Positions 1 to 6,997 of a stretch of 17,435 bases of DNA are shown one piece after another. The DNA lies in the NCBI GenBank assembly GCA_031258755.1, contig JAIRMK010000051.1, forward strand, positions 1 through 17,435, in the 5' to 3' direction. The stretch is from Prevotellaceae bacterium (GTDB lineage: Bacteria > Bacteroidota > Bacteroidia > Bacteroidales > UBA932). Below the pieces are notes generated by a model, which saw only the letters and a program-made list of their open reading frames with translations, ran no database searches and had not been told where the DNA came from. Within the stretch, counting starts at the first letter, position 1. Each line of letters opens with the position of its first letter. The translations under genes and the position numbers were made by a program.

Positions 1-284
1 ACGGCGGCGGGCAAATCGTCCGCGAAATGGCTTCCGGATCCGGTCGCCTCGACCTCTGCCTGCTATACGAAAACCGGAAATATCCGATAGAATTGAAGAT
101 ACGCTACGGGGAAAAATACCTCGAAGAAGGTCTCGCACAGACCGCCCGCTACATGGACGTCCACGACTGTAAGGAAGGGTGGCTGGTGGTTTTCGACCGC
201 CGCACAACCGTCAAATGGGAAGACAAACTCTACTTTAAGAAGGAAACGGTGGACGGGAAAACGGTTTCGGTGGTGGGAGTCTAA
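1..284 (+). CDS. PD-(D/E)XK nuclease-superfamily protein, C-terminal fragment (5' truncated by window)
   Basis: The reading frame is open from base 3 and ends with TAA at 282-284. Only about 93 C-terminal residues are visible, so the true start lies before the window. An internal ATG at 27 is not the likely start, because the coding frame and the conserved sequence run through it. The visible part has the nuclease-fold core: GSGRLDLCL carries the acidic residue, and IELKIRYGE about 13 residues later carries the E-x-K. EEGLAQTARYMD and WLVVFDRR follow. This matches the C-terminal domain (PDDEXK_9 type) of the AAA-ATPase-like/PD-(D/E)XK proteins that are often multicopy in Bacteroidales. In those proteins an N-terminal ATPase domain precedes it. 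Their cellular role is not established. It converges on the zinc-ribbon gene with a 51-bp gap. Family membership is fairly sure; function is unknown. Confidence 0.8.
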   Translation, partial: GGGQIVREMASGSGRLDLCLLYENRKYPIELKIRYGEKYLEEGLAQTARYMDVHDCKEGWLVVFDRRTTVKWEDKLYFKKETVDGKTVSVVGV

Positions 285-318
285 AAAAGTTAAGAGTTAA
301 GTCTGTTTTTAAACTAGT

Positions 319-334
319 CACATTAGCACATTAA
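319..334. repeat. Short tandem repeat CACATTAG/CACATTAA in convergent gap
   Basis: Two adjacent 8-bp units, CACATTAG (319-326) and CACATTAA (327-334), abut the stop codon of the zinc-ribbon gene. The sequence before them (288-300) contains a second near-repeat, GTTAAGAGTTAAG. The gap lies between two convergent genes. I see no convincing stem plus U-tract terminator here. Confidence 0.4.
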
Positions 335-335
335 G

Positions 336-1151
336 CTATTTCTCTTCCGCCTCTGCCGCAAAAGAAGCATCGACCAGAATACGGCCGCAATATTCACATA
401 CAATAATTTTCTTGCTCAGGGCAATGTCAAGTTGGCGTTGTGGCGGAATTTTATTGAAGCATCCCCCGCAGGCGTCACGCCGCACCGTTACAACAGCCAA
501 GCCATTGCGGGCATTAGAGCGCACACGCTGATAGGCCTTCAACATCCGGTCATCAATTTGAACCTGTATGGCTTCCGACGCTTTTATCAGGTCTTTTTCC
601 TCTTTTGAGGTTTCCGACACGATTTCTTCCAATTCTTTTTTCTTGTTCGCAAGGTCTTGCGTACGTTCGGCCATCAGTTCCTTGGCCTCTTCCAATTGCT
701 GCTTGCGCTCTTTCATTTGTGCCGTAAACTCCTTAACACGCTTCTCGGCAAGCTCTACTTCAAGATTTTGAAATTCGATTTCCTTTGTGATAGAATCGTA
801 TTCGCGGTTATTCTTCACGTTGTTTTGTTGCGCTTCATACTTTTTGATTAACGCACGAGCCGCTTCCATTTCTACCTTTTTATTGGAAATCAACCCTTCG
901 ATATCCTTAATTTCCGCCTGAAAATTGGCCACCCGCGTCTTCAATCCTTGCAGGTGATCTTCCAAATCCTGGACTTCCAACGGTAATTCGCCGCGTAATA
1001 ACTTAATCGCATCCACCTTTGAATCGGTTTGCTGCAGTTGATACAACAATTTTAATTTAAGTTCCATAGAAGCATCGGCATCCACTACATTTTTCTTCAC
1101 AGCCGCCGGTTTCGTTGCTTTTTCTTTTTTTTCAGTCGCAGTATTCGCCAT
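336..1151 (-). CDS. Coiled-coil protein with C-terminal C4-type zinc ribbon (zf-RING_7 family)
   Basis: A 271-residue protein. Residues 1-25 are a Lys/Ala-rich, probably disordered tail. Residues about 30-210 are heptad-like and strongly charged, with a break near 107-120 (AQQNNVKNNREYDS), consistent with an antiparallel coiled-coil hairpin. Residues 218-262 form a zinc ribbon with C228-x2-C231 and C252-x2-C255. The architecture matches the family of Chlamydia CT398 and Helicobacter HP0958 (FlgZ), in which the hairpin binds partner proteins and the ribbon is proposed to bind nucleic acid or protein. Partners in Bacteroidota are not known. It is the last gene of the five-gene minus-strand operon, 23 nt after the NIF3 gene. 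ATG start. The family call is firm; the function is not. Confidence 0.88.
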   Translation of the reverse strand: MANTATEKKEKATKPAAVKKNVVDADASMELKLKLLYQLQQTDSKVDAIKLLRGELPLEVQDLEDHLQGLKTRVANFQAEIKDIEGLISNKKVEMEAARALIKKYEAQQNNVKNNREYDSITKEIEFQNLEVELAEKRVKEFTAQMKERKQQLEEAKELMAERTQDLANKKKELEEIVSETSKEEKDLIKASEAIQVQIDDRMLKAYQRVRSNARNGLAVVTVRRDACGGCFNKIPPQRQLDIALSKKIIVCEYCGRILVDASFAAEAEEK

Positions 1152-1174
1152 AAATTATGAGGTTTTAAATATTA

Positions 1175-1957
1175 TCAATAGTAATACACCGGGTTTAATC
1201 CGGTTTTAGTAATTTGGACAGCAAAATTAGGTATTTTTTTCGTAAGAAGCTCATAAAAAATCGAAAGAACATATTTTTCGCTTTCATAATGGCCGATATC
1301 AACCATAATTATATGTCCATCAGCATTAAAAAAGTCATGATATTTCAAGTCGGCGCTAACGAAACATTGTGCGCCTGCCGCCAGGGCGTCATGTAGCAGG
1401 AAAGCCCCGCTACCACCACATACCGCCACACGCCGCACTTTGCCTGACAACAGGGCGCTATGGCGCACACAGGGCACGGCAAAAACCTGTTTCAACAAAT
1501 CGAAAAACGAACAAGCATCCATGTCGTCAGGAAGGTTTCCCACCGCACCGAAACCCGACTGTTCTTCGCGCAACGACAATATTTTAATATCCTGCAATCC
1601 CAATTGCCGGGCCATGATCCAACTCACACCGTGTAAAGCGCTGTCCATATTTGTGTGGGCGGCATAGAGCACGATATTGTTTTTGATGGCTTGCGCCACT
1701 ATTCGTTCCACGTAAGTTGCCCCGGTAATTTTTTTCAGTCCGTTAAAAATCACCGGATGATGCGAAACAACCATATTGGCGCCTATGCGTACCGCCTCTT
1801 CCAACACGGCTTCGGTGACATCCACACAAAGCAGCACGGCATGGACTACAGTTTCCGGATGTCCCACACAAAACCCCGCATTATCATAACTTTCCTGATA
1901 AATTAGAGGCGCCTGTTCCTCAATAACAGCAGCAATATGTGCAGCAGTAACTTGCAT
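1175..1957 (-). CDS. NIF3/DUF34 dinuclear-metal-centre protein (YbgI-like, short form)
   Basis: A 260-residue NIF3-family protein. The di-metal ligands can be placed from E. coli YbgI: H66 and H67 in SHHP (65-68), D105 in HTNMD (101-105), and H223 plus E227 in GHYESE (222-227). All are present, so the metal site should be intact. The family forms toroidal hexamers, often annotated as 'GTP cyclohydrolase I type 2', but its reaction is unresolved and a role in metal handling has been proposed. The length is close to YbgI (about 247 aa). It lacks the central inserted PII/CutA-like domain of the longer, about 370-aa, NIF3 proteins of many Gram-positives and some Bacteroidota. ATG start, 3 nt after the MerR stop; TGA stop. 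Cytoplasmic. It is co-transcribed with the MerR and M23 genes. Confidence 0.9.
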   Translation of the reverse strand: MQVTAAHIAAVIEEQAPLIYQESYDNAGFCVGHPETVVHAVLLCVDVTEAVLEEAVRIGANMVVSHHPVIFNGLKKITGATYVERIVAQAIKNNIVLYAAHTNMDSALHGVSWIMARQLGLQDIKILSLREEQSGFGAVGNLPDDMDACSFFDLLKQVFAVPCVRHSALLSGKVRRVAVCGGSGAFLLHDALAAGAQCFVSADLKYHDFFNADGHIIMVDIGHYESEKYVLSIFYELLTKKIPNFAVQITKTGLNPVYYY

Positions 1958-1960
1958 AAA

Positions 1961-2299
1961 TTATAATAATTCCTTTACAGAAAGTAATTCGGCTTTAATA
2001 TTTTCCAAAGTTTGCACCACTTCTACCGAATGATCTTCTCCTGTTTTATTTTCTTTTACTCGTTTGTGCGCGCCATCAAGCGTCATGCCTTTTTCTTTCA
2101 CGAGATGATGAATAAGCCTGATAGTTTCAATATCGTTAGGTGTAAACAGCCTGTTGCCTTTCTTGTTTTTATGCGGTCGAATTACATCATCAAACCTGTT
2201 GGCCCAAAAGCGGATCAGCGAGGTGTTTTCGCCAAACATCGTAGCCACTTCACCAATGGTATAAAACATTTTTTCGATTTTAGCTTCTTTATAAGGCAT
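1961..2299 (-). CDS. Short MerR-family transcriptional regulator
   Basis: A 112-residue protein with an N-terminal MerR winged helix-turn-helix. Helix-turn-helix residues are about 13-36 (YTIGEVATMFG, then SLIRFWANRF). The wing is about 41-56 (RPHKNKKGNRLFTPND), followed by the second MerR helix pair containing EKGMTLDGA (69-77). A short helix at the C-terminus (about 90-112) could serve as the dimerisation coil. There is no effector-binding domain and no cysteine pattern for metal sensing, so the signal cannot be guessed. The short form beside NIF3 and M23 genes is typical of Bacteroidota. It starts 11 nt after the M23 peptidase A stop and ends 3 nt before the NIF3 start, so it is almost certainly co-transcribed. 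MerR proteins usually bind a dyad in the promoter spacer, and one is present in this operon's promoter (4300-4318). Confidence 0.9.
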   Translation of the reverse strand: MPYKEAKIEKMFYTIGEVATMFGENTSLIRFWANRFDDVIRPHKNKKGNRLFTPNDIETIRLIHHLVKEKGMTLDGAHKRVKENKTGEDHSVEVVQTLENIKAELLSVKELL

Positions 2300-2310
2300 A
2301 CTGTAAAATT

Positions 2311-3270
2311 TTAATCGAGCGGCTGTCCGCTACTGGTTGAAAGCTGTATCAGGTACTCATATTCTTCAGGCATAAGGCCGATAAAAAAATAGTGCAAAGG
2401 GTCCATAAACTGTCCGTGCTTCAACACCTCGTAGTGCAAATGCGGCGCCACCGACAAGCCGGTATCGCCCACTTTTGCGATGACCTGTCCACGCTTCACC
2501 GATTGCCCCTGTTTCACCAGCACGTTACTCAAATGCGCATACAGCGTAGTATAGCCGTTGCCATGATCTACTTCCACTACACGTCCATAACTGCGTTGCG
2601 AGAGCACCGCCGCCACCTTCCCATTGGCTGTGGCAAAAACATCCGCGCCCACGCCTGCAATAAAATCGGTGCCGGTATGTTCTTTCAACAGCTTATAAAA
2701 AGGATGCATTCGTTTGCCGTATGAAGCGCCTATCCGTATCAAATTTTTGTTTTCGATGGGCTGTATCAATGGTATGGCAAGCAAATCGTCCGTTGATTTT
2801 TCTTTGAGATGTTGCTCCAGTTCATCAAATAAAAACGACACGCCCTCCGCCCGCTTTTGCAAATGCTGCATCTTAAATACGGTTTCATTGGTCAGCGCAT
2901 CATTATCAATGATATTATAATCATCATACGTACCCAAATTCCCGGGTCTATTCAGGAATGCAGGATCGGCATGAAAAATGGCACGATAAATTTCCTTATC
3001 ACGCAGGTCAAGCTCCTGCATAATGAGCTCTATTTGCTTATACCGCGCCTGAAGTTGTGCGCTTTCTGTTTCGAGTAATTCCCTTTCACGTTTCAACCCA
3101 CGCTCTTCCGGCGTATCAAAAAACAGTGAAAAAACAGTGTAATAAGCTACCGTAACGAAAACCGCCACAAAAATGCAAAACAAGGTTTTCAGTACAATAT
3201 CACGAAAACTGACTTTAATCTTAACAAAATCGAGGTGCTCGTGTTGATAACGATAGCGGTACTTCTTCAT
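2311..3270 (-). CDS. M23 family metallopeptidase A (LytM-like murein endopeptidase), membrane-anchored
   Basis: A 319-residue protein. A cytoplasmic basic N-terminus (KKYRYRYQHEHLDF) is followed by one membrane segment at about 26-50, then a coiled-coil region at about 55-92, then RDKEIYRAIFHADP (90-103), conserved with its neighbour. The peptidase domain is about 175-298. The Zn and catalytic residues of the LytM fold are all present: H198-x3-D202 in HTGTD, H246 in YAH, and H277-x-H279 in HLHYE. It should therefore be active, cleaving peptidoglycan stem or cross-link peptides in the periplasm. It is homologous over its whole length to the gene just upstream (6-nt gap), so the two are tandem paralogues. 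ATG start. The exact bond cleaved cannot be told from sequence. Confidence 0.93.
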   Translation of the reverse strand: MKKYRYRYQHEHLDFVKIKVSFRDIVLKTLFCIFVAVFVTVAYYTVFSLFFDTPEERGLKRERELLETESAQLQARYKQIELIMQELDLRDKEIYRAIFHADPAFLNRPGNLGTYDDYNIIDNDALTNETVFKMQHLQKRAEGVSFLFDELEQHLKEKSTDDLLAIPLIQPIENKNLIRIGASYGKRMHPFYKLLKEHTGTDFIAGVGADVFATANGKVAAVLSQRSYGRVVEVDHGNGYTTLYAHLSNVLVKQGQSVKRGQVIAKVGDTGLSVAPHLHYEVLKHGQFMDPLHYFFIGLMPEEYEYLIQLSTSSGQPLD

Positions 3271-3276
3271 ATAAGA

Positions 3277-4260
3277 CTAATCGTTCCTTTTTGCAATATT
3301 TTCACCTGTTTTGCCCAGATGCATAATACTGGAAAAGTCCTCCGATTCTATATCGTTCGCAAAGAAATTCAACGGATTTACAGGTTTATTACGCATCAGC
3401 ACTTCATAGTGCAGGTGCGGCCCTGTCGATTTTCCGGTGTTTCCCAACGTCCCGACCTGCTGTCCCCGTTTTACCAAATCGCCTTTTTTCACAGTGATGA
3501 CATGCAAGTGGGCATAACGTGTTTTATAACCGAAACCATGATCCACCAATACCATGTTACCATAACCCGTCCGCGCAAAAGAACGTTCCACAGCCACTAC
3601 CCTGCCATTCCCGGTGGCGAATACCACTTCCCCCACATGCCCGGCAAGATCGATACCCTCATGAGGCCGATTGTCGCCAAACATGGGATCCGTTCTGTAA
3701 CCGAAAGGAGAAGTAACCCGTGGTGTAACATGCGCCAGTGGCTGAATAGCCGGCACACAATCTACCATTTGTTCGATGATAGTGGCATTTTTCGCCACCG
3801 TATCAAAAGATACGGATTGTATATACACTTTACGCAATAATTTATCCAAATTTCTCGAACAGTCTATCAGAATATTGGAATATATCGATTTTTCGAGATG
3901 CGCGTAACGGTCAACCCCCCCAAACCCCGCATCACGTATGGATGACGGAATATTATCCAACCCAAAAGTAGGACGGTAAATATTATTGTCGCGTTGCTGC
4001 AATTGCTGTAGAATTTTGTCGGCCAATGTAATTTGTTTTTTCAATAATTCCAGCTGCAATACAAGCGCCGCGTTATCCTGGCGTATTGATAAGACCTTCG
4101 GAGTATCAAAATACTGAGAGTAGCAGGCAAAGCATCCTATCGCTACCACAAAGGTCAAAATAAATAACAAACCAGCACGTTTTAATCGTCTTTTCCGGCT
4201 GATGTGGTGTAGCTCAAAAGAGAGTGTTTCAGCATTAAAACGATATTTTAATTTTGTCAT
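3277..4260 (-). CDS. M23 family metallopeptidase B (LytM-like murein endopeptidase), membrane-anchored; first gene of operon
   Basis: A 327-residue protein with the same plan as its downstream paralogue. It has the N-terminal motif KLKYRFNAETLSFE, one membrane segment at about 28-50, FDTP just outside the membrane, a coiled coil at about 57-90, and RDNNIYRPTFG. The M23 domain is about 180-300. Active-site residues are complete: H200-x3-D204 (HEGID), H251 (YAHLH), and H282-x-H284 (PHLHYE). Predicted periplasmic peptidoglycan endopeptidase tethered in the inner membrane. It is the promoter-proximal gene of the minus-strand operon and is divergent from alaS across a 109-bp gap. ATG at 4260-4258, with a promoter about 30 nt upstream. 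In many Bacteroidales a single M23 gene of this type sits beside alaS; here there are two. Confidence 0.93.
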   Translation of the reverse strand: MTKLKYRFNAETLSFELHHISRKRRLKRAGLLFILTFVVAIGCFACYSQYFDTPKVLSIRQDNAALVLQLELLKKQITLADKILQQLQQRDNNIYRPTFGLDNIPSSIRDAGFGGVDRYAHLEKSIYSNILIDCSRNLDKLLRKVYIQSVSFDTVAKNATIIEQMVDCVPAIQPLAHVTPRVTSPFGYRTDPMFGDNRPHEGIDLAGHVGEVVFATGNGRVVAVERSFARTGYGNMVLVDHGFGYKTRYAHLHVITVKKGDLVKRGQQVGTLGNTGKSTGPHLHYEVLMRNKPVNPLNFFANDIESEDFSSIMHLGKTGENIAKRND

Positions 4261-4289
4261 GTTAATTCAATTTTCATTAAATTATCACG

Positions 4290-4321
4290 CGAAAGTAAGG
4301 GTTTTTTTAGTAAAAACCAAA
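4290..4321 (-). promoter_or_regulatory. Predicted Bacteroidota-type promoter of the M23-MerR-NIF3-zinc ribbon operon
   Basis: Reading on the minus strand, TTTG (4321-4318) is followed by exactly 20 nt and then TACTTTCG (4297-4290). This is one mismatch from the TAnnTTTG -7 box. The spacing fits the known Bacteroides pattern of TTTG-N19-21-TAnnTTTG. Transcription would begin near 4283-4285, giving a leader of about 25 nt before the ATG at 4260. Confidence 0.62.
4300..4318. promoter_or_regulatory. 19-bp inverted repeat in the promoter spacer; candidate MerR operator
   Basis: GGTTTTT (4300-4306), a 5-nt centre, and AAAAACC (4312-4318) form a perfect 7+7 dyad. It fills the spacer between the -33 and -7 elements of the M23-operon promoter and overlaps the -33 region of the alaS promoter. 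MerR-family proteins classically bind dyads of about this size in promoter spacers, and the operon encodes one. The assignment is inference; the arms are A/T homopolymers capped by two G/C pairs. Confidence 0.45.
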
Positions 4322-4338
4322 TAAAATCACTATTTTTG
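4306..4338 (+). promoter_or_regulatory. Predicted promoter of the alaS-hutU-lptF/G-fmt chain
   Basis: TATTTTTG (4331-4338) matches the TAnnTTTG -7 box exactly. TTTA (4306-4309), 21 nt upstream, is one base off the TTTG -33 box. Transcription would start near 4344-4346, about 25 nt before the alaS ATG. The promoter interleaves with the divergent M23-operon promoter. Confidence 0.55.
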
Positions 4339-4369
4339 TTCAAATTTTAACATAAACTAAGAAAAATTT

Positions 4370-6997
4370 ATGCCGGCAAGCGCTTCCGAAATCCGCAATA
4401 TGTTCCTGAATTTCTTTAAGGATAAACAACATACAATTGTGCCGTCCGCTCCGATGGTGGTCAAAAATGACCCCACACTCCTGTTCACCAATGCGGGAAT
4501 GAATCAATTTAAAGATTGGTTCTTAGGAAATACGCCGGCTGCACACAAGCGGGTGGCCGACTCGCAAAAGTGTTTGCGGGTAAGCGGCAAACATAACGAC
4601 CTTGAAGAAGTGGGTCACGACACTTACCACCATACCATGTTTGAGATGTTGGGCAATTGGAGTTTCGGCGATTATTTCAAAAAAGAAGCCATCGGCTGGG
4701 CTTGGGAATTGCTCACCGAAGTTTACAAAATAGACAGGGAACGTCTCTATGTGACCGTATTCGAAGGAAGCCGGGAAGAAGCGCTGGAAGCCGACTTGGA
4801 AGCCATGTCGTATTGGAAAACACACCTTCCCGAAACACGCATACTGTTGGGAGCACGCAAGGATAATTTTTGGGAAATGGGCGCCACAGGCCCTTGCGGG
4901 CCATGCAGTGAAATACACATCGACCTGCGCAACGACGAGGAGCGAAAAAAAACAAACGGCGCCATTTTGGTGAATACCGGCCACCCGCAAGTGGTAGAGA
5001 TATGGAACCTGGTATTCATCCAATTCAACCGCAAGGCCGACGGCAGCCTCGAACTGTTGCCTAAAAAACACGTGGACACAGGCATGGGTTTCGAACGGTT
5101 ATGCATGGCGCTGCAAGGAAAACAAAGCAACTACGACACGGATGTGTTCCAACCGCTGCTGTCGAAAATTGCAGAATTATGCGGACAGCAATATGGCGAA
5201 AACGAAAAAAGCGACGTCGCCATGCGGGTTATAGCCGACCATGTGAGGGCCGTATGTTTCTCCATCGCCGACGGACAATTGCCTTCAAATGTGAAGGCCG
5301 GCTACGTTATACGCCGCATCCTGCGCCGCGCCGTACGGTATGGCTATACTTTTTTAAATTTCAACGAGCCGTTTATCTATCGCATAGCGCCCACACTGGT
5401 AACCCAAATGGGAGACGCCTTCCCCGAATTGAAAGCCCAGCAGGCGCTGATCGAAAAAGTTATTTTTGAAGAAGAAAGCACCTTCCTGCGCACACTTGAC
5501 AAAGGCATACAGTTGCTTGATTTTATCATGCAGAAGAGCGCAAACGCCAAAGAAATCAGCGGCGCCGAAGCTTTTCAACTATATGATACATTCGGCTTCC
5601 CTATTGACCTTACGGAGTTAATTGCCCGTGAAAAAGGATTTACTGTAAACCTTAACGATTTCGAAAAGGAACTCGAGGCACAAAAAAACCGCAGCCGCAA
5701 TGCCGCCGCGAAAGAAGAAAGCGACTGGATAGAAATACGACCGATAACCGAAGTAATATTTACGGGATATGATACCACCACCGATGAGTCTCATATAGCA
5801 CGTTACCGGAAGGTGAAAGAAAAAAACAAAGAATGGATACAGATGGTTCTCGATCGCACGCCTTTTTATGCCGAAAGCGGCGGACAGACAGGCGATGTGG
5901 GAACCCTCACGGATCAGGACAACAAAGTTGTCGCTATTATAAATACGATTAAAGAGAATAATCTCATCATCCATATTGTCGATAAATTGCCGGACGATTT
6001 GCAAGCCACATTCACCGCCCGCGTGAACGTGGAAAAACGCATGGCAACAGCCTGCAACCACACCGCTACACACCTTATGCACTATGCCCTTCGTAAAGTT
6101 TTGGGCACGCACGTAGAGCAAAAAGGATCGTTGGTGAATGCAGCATATCTGCGCTTTGATTTCTCGCATTTTCAAAAAGTGAGCGAGGAAGAATTAGCCC
6201 AAGTAGAACGGCTTGTCAATATACTGATACGACAAAATATTCCGCTTTGCGAAATGCGCCATACACCTGTTGCCGAAGCGCAAAAAATGGGCGCTATGGC
6301 TTTGTTTGGCGAAAAATACGGCAACGAAGTGCGGGTTATCCGGTTCGGAGAATCGGTAGAGCTCTGCGGAGGCACGCACGTAACGGCTACCGGAAATATC
6401 GGTTTTTTCAAAATTATTTCCGAAAGTTCTACTGCGGCCGGCATACGACGCATTGAAGCCGTAACGGCAGCCAATGCCGAAAAGACAGTAAACGACTGTT
6501 TGTTGTTGCTGAAAATGGCTCAAAACCTGTTCAGCAATTCACCGAACCTGCTGCAAGCCATCAAAAAAACACTTGATGAAAATACAATGCTTGCCCAACA
6601 GGTTGAACATTTCGTCAGAGACAAAATCATGCTGCTGAAAGAACGGTTGCAAAATGAAATACAGGAAATCAACGGCATTAAAGTTGTACGTTTGCAAGTC
6701 AATATTCCCGTAGATGCATTAAAAACACTGGCCACCCAAATGCGTTTGGAACACCGGGATATACTTTTTGCAGGCGGCACACTGCAGGGCGAGAAGCCCA
6801 CATTGGTCATAGCGCTCGGCGATACATTGACAGCGCAAGGGCTCAACGCTTCTACCCTCGTTAGAGAAGCAGCAAAAGAAATGGGAGGAAGCGGCGGCGG
6901 ACAGGCTTTCATCGCCACCGCCGGCGGGAAAGAGCCCAACCTGATAGATAAAGCCATTGACAAAGCCATTGAACTAACGGTAAAAGCACAACGATGA
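4370..6997 (+). CDS. alaS: Alanine--tRNA ligase (AlaRS)
   Basis: An 875-residue cytoplasmic class II synthetase of full family length that charges tRNA-Ala with alanine. The aminoacylation domain (about 1-440) has LLFTNAGMNQFKD (38-50), KCLRVSGKHNDLEEVG (67-82), MLGNWSFGDYF (93-103), TGPCGPCSEIH (173-183) and TGMGFERL (237-244). The editing domain carries the four metal ligands H564 and H568 (HTATH) and C666 and H670 (CGGTH), so mischarged Ser/Gly-tRNA should be cleared. The C-Ala domain ends with GGSGGGQ (839-845). The ATG start gives the usual N-terminus, with an ExRxMF-like helix close to it. The stop TGA (6995-6997) overlaps the start of hutU by 4 nt (ATGA). It is the first gene of the plus-strand chain. 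Confidence 0.98.
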   Translation: MPASASEIRNMFLNFFKDKQHTIVPSAPMVVKNDPTLLFTNAGMNQFKDWFLGNTPAAHKRVADSQKCLRVSGKHNDLEEVGHDTYHHTMFEMLGNWSFGDYFKKEAIGWAWELLTEVYKIDRERLYVTVFEGSREEALEADLEAMSYWKTHLPETRILLGARKDNFWEMGATGPCGPCSEIHIDLRNDEERKKTNGAILVNTGHPQVVEIWNLVFIQFNRKADGSLELLPKKHVDTGMGFERLCMALQGKQSNYDTDVFQPLLSKIAELCGQQYGENEKSDVAMRVIADHVRAVCFSIADGQLPSNVKAGYVIRRILRRAVRYGYTFLNFNEPFIYRIAPTLVTQMGDAFPELKAQQALIEKVIFEEESTFLRTLDKGIQLLDFIMQKSANAKEISGAEAFQLYDTFGFPIDLTELIAREKGFTVNLNDFEKELEAQKNRSRNAAAKEESDWIEIRPITEVIFTGYDTTTDESHIARYRKVKEKNKEWIQMVLDRTPFYAESGGQTGDVGTLTDQDNKVVAIINTIKENNLIIHIVDKLPDDLQATFTARVNVEKRMATACNHTATHLMHYALRKVLGTHVEQKGSLVNAAYLRFDFSHFQKVSEEELAQVERLVNILIRQNIPLCEMRHTPVAEAQKMGAMALFGEKYGNEVRVIRFGESVELCGGTHVTATGNIGFFKIISESSTAAGIRRIEAVTAANAEKTVNDCLLLLKMAQNLFSNSPNLLQAIKKTLDENTMLAQQVEHFVRDKIMLLKERLQNEIQEINGIKVVRLQVNIPVDALKTLATQMRLEHRDILFAGGTLQGEKPTLVIALGDTLTAQGLNASTLVREAAKEMGGSGGGQAFIATAGGKEPNLIDKAIDKAIELTVKAQR

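Noticed and set aside
284..336. Terminator between the nuclease-like fragment and the zinc-ribbon gene
   Set aside because: Only short direct repeats and a 6-bp palindrome (ACTAGT) are present; no stem long enough and followed by a U-tract was found in either direction.
3235..3840. 201-codon open frame antisense to the M23 genes
   Set aside because: It has no recognisable motif and lies fully opposite two well-supported genes. It also spans their junction, as a chance frame would.
4523..6175. Long open frames antisense to alaS (182 and 185 codons)
   Set aside because: They mirror alaS codons, show no family features, and have no promoter or spacing that suggests genes.
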